Shown: positions 44,271 to 48,420 of the stretch, one piece after another
How positions within the stretch are numbered: position 1 is the first letter of the stretch
Layout of the letters: every line of letters begins with the position of its first letter
Assembly: GCA_900547455.1 (NCBI GenBank)
Contig: URGV01000015.1
Span: forward strand, 1 to 48,420
Direction: 5' to 3'
DNA length: 48,420 bases
Source of the DNA: an uncultured Oscillospiraceae bacterium
Lineage (GTDB): Bacteria; Bacillota; Clostridia; Oscillospirales; Ruminococcaceae
Notes under the pieces: generated by a model
What the model was told of the DNA's origin: nothing
Databases searched by the model: none
The model's input: the letters and a program-made list of their open reading frames with translations, nothing else
Program-made: the position numbers and the translations under genes

Positions 44271-46072
44271 ATGAAACTGATCCTGCAGTTTCTAAAACCA
44301 CATTGGAAACTTACCGTTTTGACGGTTTTGCTCGCCGTCATCGATGTCGGCGGCTCGCTGTTCATTCCGACACTGGCCGCACACCTGCTCAACCAGGGCA
44401 CCTCGGGCGTCGCCTTTGAGGAGCTGCTGACAACCGGCCTGCAGATGGGCGCAGTCTCGCTGTTCTCCAGCATCTGCGCCATCCTGGGCGGCTACGCCTG
44501 CGCCACCCTTGCCGCCCGCATCGGCAAGGACATGCGCGTCGCGCTCTATGAAAAATCGCTCAAGCTTTCGGTCTACGATTTTCGTCAGTTCGGAACCGCT
44601 TCGATCACAACCCGAACCGTTTCGGACATCACCACCATCCAGTTTGCGCTCACCAGCTTCATCCAGATGGTGCTGCCGGTACCGCTGGTCTGCATCATCG
44701 CCCTGGCGCTGTCCTTCCAGCTGAACACCACTCTGGGCACCATCCTGCTGATTTTGACCGCGCTGGTCTTTATCCTGGCCCTGGGAATCATGCGCAGCGC
44801 CTCTCCCCTGTTTAAAAAGCTGCAGAAGCTGCTGGACCGCATGACCACCATCCTGCTGGAAAACATCACCGGCGTGCGTGTTGTGCGCGCCTTCAACAAT
44901 GAGGAGCGGGAACAAAACCGCATGAGCGACGCCTTTTCCAACTATACGGAAACTTCCATCAAGGAAGAAATGTCATCAAGGCATTCAACCACGAGCAGGA
45001 AAGCCTGGAGCAGGTCGCCGCTTCGGCTGAACGGAACCGCATCGCCAGCCAGAAGGCGGACTTTCTGGTCAACTGCGTCAACCCGCTGATCCGTCTGCTG
45101 ACCCGTATGGCCTACGTTGTCATCGCCATCATCTCCGGCCACGCGATGCTAAACGGCACCATGACCGTCGGCGTCGTTCAGGCCTTCTTCCAGTACATCA
45201 ACCAGACGGCGGAGCCGCTGACCGAGGCATCCTACATGATCAACTCCCTGCAGGCGGCGCTGGCTTCGGCCAACCGAACCTTCGAGCTGCTGGACGAGAC
45301 CGAGGAAATTCCCGACCCAGCGCAGCCGGAAGTTCTGGAGCGCGCCAAAGGCAACATCTCCTTTGAACATGTCAGCTTTGGCTATGACCCCAAGAAGATC
45401 CTGATGAAGGACATCAGCTTTTCGGCAAAGCCGGGCCAGAAGATCGCGGTCGTGGGCAGCACCGGCGCCGGCAAAACCACGCTGGTCAATCTGCTGATGC
45501 GCTTCTATGAGATCAACGGCGGCAAAATTTCCATCGACGGGGTCGATACCTCCAAGATGACCCGAAAGGGCCTGCGCCAGAACTTCGGCATGGTGCTGCA
45601 GGACACCTGGCTGTTCGGCGGAAGCATCGCCGAAAATATCGCTTACAGCAAGCCGGATGCAACCCGTGAAGAGATTGTGGCCGCGGCTAAGGCGGCGAAG
45701 GTCGACTACTTTATCCGCACCATGCCGCAGGGATACGACACCATGCTGGACAACGACGCAGCAAATCTTTCCGCTGGACAGCGTCAGCTGCTGACCATCG
45801 CCCGCGTCTTTTTGTGCAACCCGCCGATCCTGATTCTGGACGAAGCGACCTCCAGCGTCGACACCCGCACCGAGGTGGAGATCGGCAAGGCAATGAAGGC
45901 GCTGATGAGTGGCCGAACCAGCTTCGTCATCGCGCACCGGCTGTCGACCATTCGCGACGCGGATATGATTTTGTACATGGAACATGGCAACATCATCGAA
46001 CAGGCAAACCACCAGGAACTGCTGGCCAAGAAGGGCGCTTACGCTTCCCTTTACTACAGCCAGTTCGAATAG
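44271..46072 (+). pseudogene. ABC multidrug-type exporter, out-of-frame chimera of two paralogous subunits
   Basis: The first frame (from the ATG at 44271, AAAGGAG upstream) codes for the membrane domain of a half-exporter up to ENITGVRVVRAFNNEEREQN...ETSIK (codon 231, base 44963). After it the reading continues two bases out of phase: GRNVIKAFNHEQESLEQ..., a last membrane helix, and a full ATPase domain (Walker A GSTGAGKTT, LSAGQRQLLTIARVFL, LILDEATSSVD, IAHRLSTI). The element xVxxAFNxE thus occurs twice in a row, and the second copy is of the partner-subunit type. The likely origin is a deletion between two tandem exporter genes. The first frame stops at 45089, so no full protein is made unless frameshifting occurs. 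An assembly collapse could give the same picture. Confidence 0.85.
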
Positions 46073-46077
46073 ACAGG

Positions 46078-46106
46078 AAAAGGGAGCGCATGCGCTCCCT
46101 TTTTTA
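46078..46106. terminator. bidirectional terminator between the exporter locus and yolD
   Basis: AAAAGGGAGCGCA (46078-46090) is directly followed by its perfect complement TGCGCTCCCTTTT (46091-46103). A and T runs flank both sides, and it abuts the YolD stop. Confidence 0.9.
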
Positions 46107-46535
46107 TTCTCCCAGACCCATCCTTTCAAAAAACGCCCCTGAAAGGGCGGCGATATTGTCCAGCGGGATCGACCGACCGCCTTCTAAAATCAGCAGGCGC
46201 TGATACTCGTCCAGCTTTTTGACGCGGGCTGTGATCGTCTGGTAGCTGCCGCCTTCCTTGCGCGCATCCGGCTCAAAATAGGTAATCGTCACCTCGGGCC
46301 GCTGGGCAAGATGTTCCAGCAAAAAATGCTGGCGCAGGTCCAGCAGGGCCTGCGTTTCCTCGTCCAGCTCGAGCTTGCGGTCGGTCAGGCGGGCGGTTTC
46401 CTTGATCGCTGCCCCATATCCGGTCAGGGCCGCAAAGGGCGAAAACTGCGCTGCGCGCTCGATCATCGACATGCGCGGATGGGTTTTGGAAACCGGATGC
46501 GGCAGATGGATGATATCGTCGTATGGGCCTTTCAT
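46104..46535 (-). CDS. YolD-like protein
   Basis: This 143-residue protein has the YolD-like core (MSMIERAAQFSPFAALTGYGAAIKETARLTD, about 23-53) followed by a beta-rich C-terminal part. Such proteins commonly sit next to UvrX-type Y-family polymerases; their precise job is unknown. The ATG overlaps the polymerase stop as ATGA, so the two are translated together. Confidence 0.88.
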   Translation of the reverse strand: MKGPYDDIIHLPHPVSKTHPRMSMIERAAQFSPFAALTGYGAAIKETARLTDRKLELDEETQALLDLRQHFLLEHLAQRPEVTITYFEPDARKEGGSYQTITARVKKLDEYQRLLILEGGRSIPLDNIAALSGAFFERMGLGE

Positions 46536-48040
46536 GCTTTGTGCCCTCCAATCTTGTCGTTGCGGTCGCGGGCGGTCGCCCCTTCCTCCAGGTTCATCCC
46601 CTTTAGGATCGCGTTTTTGCCAAATTTTTTCTTGATGGAAAGCACCGCCTGCTGCCTGCGCCGCTCCCGCTGCAGCTGCTGTTCCTCCTCCTTTTGGACT
46701 CCGTAATCGGTAAAGAAGTCAAGCTGCTCGCAGACCTGCTGCTCCGGCGCCTGTGCCTCGTCGACCACATGGTTGGCGGTCAGGTTGAGACGGCGCACCG
46801 TGAGCTTTGCATCCGCCACCTGGTCAAACAACTCGAGCGCCGCCTCGACAATTTTGCGGGCGGAGGAGGTGTAGTCCAGATGGACGGTGCCGGTGGTGTG
46901 CTTGGGGATGGCGCGGCCATAGCGGTCTGCGCTCACCTGCCCATGATACTGCCTGCGGCGCTGCGGGTCTTTGAGGTTCTCGATGTCGTAGCCGATGGTC
47001 AGCACCAGCTGATCGGTGACAAGATGCTGGTCCACCAGCTCCAGCGCCAGCGAATCGGCCATCTCGTGCACCACCAGGCGGGCCATCTGGCAGGAATAGG
47101 GGCAGGAGAGCACCTGCCCGGAGCCGACGCTGTTCGATTCAGGCTTGTAGGCCTTGATGTCGGCGATGGTACAGGGCTCCCATCCCCAGGCGTGGTCGAT
47201 CAGCAGCTCGGCGTTGACACCGAACATCTTGTATAAAAAATCTTCATTGTAATAATCGGACGGTTTTCCGATTGAGCAGCGGGCAATATCCCCCATAGTG
47301 CACATCCCGTGGGCCTCCAACTTGCGGGCATAGCCTCTGCCCACCCGCCAGAAATCGGTCAGCGGGCGGTGGGTCCAGAGGGTGCGGCGGTAGCTCATTT
47401 CATCAAGGCAGGCGATGCGCACCCCATTTTCATCGGGCTGAATGTGCTTGGCCCCGATGTCCAACGCCACCTTGGCCAGATAGAGATTAGGTCCAATCCC
47501 GGCAGTGGCGGTGATTCCAGTGGTGCGCACCACTTCCAAAATCATCTTCATCGCCAGGTCATAGGCTGACAGGCGGTAGGTTTGCAGGTAACCGGTGACG
47601 TCGATCAGCACCTCGTCGATCGAGTAGACATGGATATCTTCCGGCGCGATATATTTTAGATAGATGTCGTAAATTTGGGTGCTCACCTGCATATAGTGGG
47701 CCATGCGCGGCGGCGCGATGATAAAATCCAGCCCAAGCTCCGGCGAAATTTTGAGCTGTTCGTTATCGCTGGAGCTGCCTGTCAACCTGTGTCCGGGTGC
47801 GCGCTGGGCGCGGCGGAGGTTGATCTCCTTCACCTTCTGCAGCACCTCAAACAGGCGCGGGCGGCCGGGAATGCCGTAGGATTTTAAGGAGGGAGAAACC
47901 GCCAGACAGATGGTCTTTTCGGTGCGGCTGGCGTCCGCGACGACCAGATTAGTGGTCATAGGGTTGAGCCCCCGCTCGATACACTCGACCGAAGCGTAGA
48001 AGGATTTTAAATCGATAGCAAGATAGGTACGTTCCGGCAC
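46532..48040 (-). CDS. Y-family DNA polymerase (UvrX/DinB/UmuC-like)
   Basis: This gene encodes 502 residues from a GTG at 48040 (AAGGAG 9 bases before). It is a translesion polymerase: the palm opens with YLAIDLKSFYASVECIERGLNP (Asp metal ligand), the second acidic site is YSIDEVLIDVTGY, then helix-hairpin-helix, little-finger and a long C-terminal part. It lets replication pass damaged bases. The longer frame to 48169 runs over the promoter and is not used. It forms a two-gene unit with the YolD gene, like yqjW-yqzH or uvrX-yolD of bacilli. Confidence 0.92.
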   Translation of the reverse strand: MPERTYLAIDLKSFYASVECIERGLNPMTTNLVVADASRTEKTICLAVSPSLKSYGIPGRPRLFEVLQKVKEINLRRAQRAPGHRLTGSSSDNEQLKISPELGLDFIIAPPRMAHYMQVSTQIYDIYLKYIAPEDIHVYSIDEVLIDVTGYLQTYRLSAYDLAMKMILEVVRTTGITATAGIGPNLYLAKVALDIGAKHIQPDENGVRIACLDEMSYRRTLWTHRPLTDFWRVGRGYARKLEAHGMCTMGDIARCSIGKPSDYYNEDFLYKMFGVNAELLIDHAWGWEPCTIADIKAYKPESNSVGSGQVLSCPYSCQMARLVVHEMADSLALELVDQHLVTDQLVLTIGYDIENLKDPQRRRQYHGQVSADRYGRAIPKHTTGTVHLDYTSSARKIVEAALELFDQVADAKLTVRRLNLTANHVVDEAQAPEQQVCEQLDFFTDYGVQKEEEQQLQRERRRQQAVLSIKKKFGKNAILKGMNLEEGATARDRNDKIGGHKA

Positions 48041-48067
48041 CTCTGTCAGCTCCTTTCCTGTAAATCT

Positions 48068-48115
48068 ATTGTAGCATCGATTTTGCATTTTTGCAAGCAT
48101 TTTTGTGTTGTGCAA
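48068..48115 (-). promoter_or_regulatory. promoter of the Y-family polymerase with TTGC/GCAA repeats
   Basis: TTGCAA (48091-48096) and TACAAT (48068-48073) are 17 bases apart on the minus strand, with a TGC extended -10. The -35 is one arm of TTGCATTTTTGCAA (48083-48096), and upstream lies TTGTGTTGTGCAA (48103-48115). Both resemble the TWGC-N5-GCAA sites at the S24 repressor gene, one with a 6-base gap, one with a single mismatch. Confidence 0.6.
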
Positions 48116-48186
48116 AAAGTGGAGTTTCGAGGAGATTTTTGTGAATATTTTGATAATATTTTTTGACATTTCTTCCGGAAATATAC

Positions 48187-48215
48187 TTTACATTCCTAAT
48201 TTTTTGTGCTATCCT
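48187..48215 (+). promoter_or_regulatory. candidate promoter of the partial secreted-protein gene
   Basis: TTTACA (48187-48192), 17 bases, then TATCCT (48210-48215), preceded by TGTGC. A TTGACA upstream at about 48162 is not well spaced to any good -10. The call is tentative. Confidence 0.4.
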
Positions 48216-48272
48216 ATAAGCAATTAAGGGATTTGCCCTTAAAATTTAGACAAAAGAATAGGAGAAATTGTT

Positions 48273-48420
48273 ATGAGCAAAAAACTCAAGCGATCCGCAG
48301 TCGCTCTGGTTCTTGCCGCAACAATGGTCTTCAGTTCTCAAGGCGTTCTCACGGCCTTCGCGGTTGGTGGAGATATCGAAACCGAGGCCTCGGTTTCGTC
48401 GGCTCTAGAGCCGACGAAAC
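48273..48420 (+). CDS. secreted protein, 5' end only
   Basis: Forty-nine codons are visible before the window ends. They encode a signal peptide (SKKLKRSAVALVLAATMVFS then SQGVLTAFA, likely cut after AFA) and the start of a mature region (VGGDIETEASVSSALEPTK). AGGAG lies 9 bases before the ATG. Too little is present to name a family. The last 44 bases consist of two overlapping perfect palindromes, so the end may not be true sequence. Confidence 0.7.
   Translation, partial: MSKKLKRSAVALVLAATMVFSSQGVLTAFAVGGDIETEASVSSALEPTK
48377..48420. repeat. two overlapping perfect palindromes at the window end
   Basis: CGAAACCGAGG (48377-48387) is followed by its complement CCTCGGTTTCG (48388-48398). 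GTTTCGTCGGCTCT (48393-48406) is followed by AGAGCCGACGAAAC (48407-48420), which ends exactly at the last base. Confidence 0.9.

Noticed and set aside
48041..48169. N-terminal extension of the Y-family polymerase
   Set aside because: The extra codons run across the -10/-35 promoter and AT-rich repeats. The GTG at 48040 has a proper ribosome site and is followed at once by the conserved polymerase start.
48377..48420. Terminal inverted repeats of an insertion element
   Set aside because: No transposase, no second copy and no target duplication are visible, and the palindromes sit inside a coding frame at the very end of the window.

Overview
The window looks like a chromosomal piece of a GC-rich, spore-forming Gram-positive anaerobe, most likely clostridial cluster IV (Oscillospiraceae/Ruminococcaceae). 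The reasons are AGGAGG ribosome sites throughout, many TTGACA-17-TATAAT promoters, an intact sigK-type sigma factor, a PyrR attenuator, a lysine riboswitch, the tgt-yajC-TIGR04086 arrangement and UvrX/YolD-type lesion-bypass genes. No rRNA, tRNA, CRISPR array, integrase or transposase was seen. The last 28 bases form a perfect palindrome that ends exactly at the window edge, which suggests a contig end.

Layout, left half: an amino-acid permease and a DUF2238 membrane protein; a three-gene MacB-type export operon (adaptor, ATPase, permease) behind a promoter covered by inverted repeats; the pyrimidine operon pyrR-pyrC-pyrF-carA-carB behind a PyrR-type attenuator, in which carA has lost its glutaminase nucleophile and histidine; a small membrane protein; a secreted S41 protease; TIGR04086, yajC, tgt, a small unknown gene and queA; then the lysine operon asd-dapA-dapB, a stand-alone double-ACT gene and a Cys-rich micro-protein, behind a lysine riboswitch.

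Layout, right half: a cytosolic ricin-fold protein with an octapeptide-repeat tail; two small genes; an XRE/S24 repressor whose divergent control region carries four TWGC-N5-GCAA sites; a GntR regulator next to an eight-gene peptide-uptake and breakdown operon (hydrolase, OppABCDF, creatininase-family amidohydrolase, class III aminotransferase); a small FNT channel with a VOC protein; sigK; a flavodoxin; a metal-flavoured signalling cassette (His-rich DxDGDG-repeat secreted protein, ECF sigma, RsgI-like anti-sigma with a His-rich tail); trkA-trkH; an attenuator-controlled ABC exporter locus; YolD and a Y-family polymerase; and the 5' end of a secreted protein.

The points most worth checking are: (1) the glutaminase-dead CarA kept in a regulated pyrimidine operon; (2) the two-terminator leader with a 34-codon ORF ahead of the ABC exporter, similar in layout to antibiotic-sensing bmrB-type attenuators; (3) the exporter itself, an out-of-frame chimera of two tandem paralogues; (4) the repeated operators that may link the S24 repressor to the Y-family polymerase; and (5) the ECF/RsgI/His-rich cassette.
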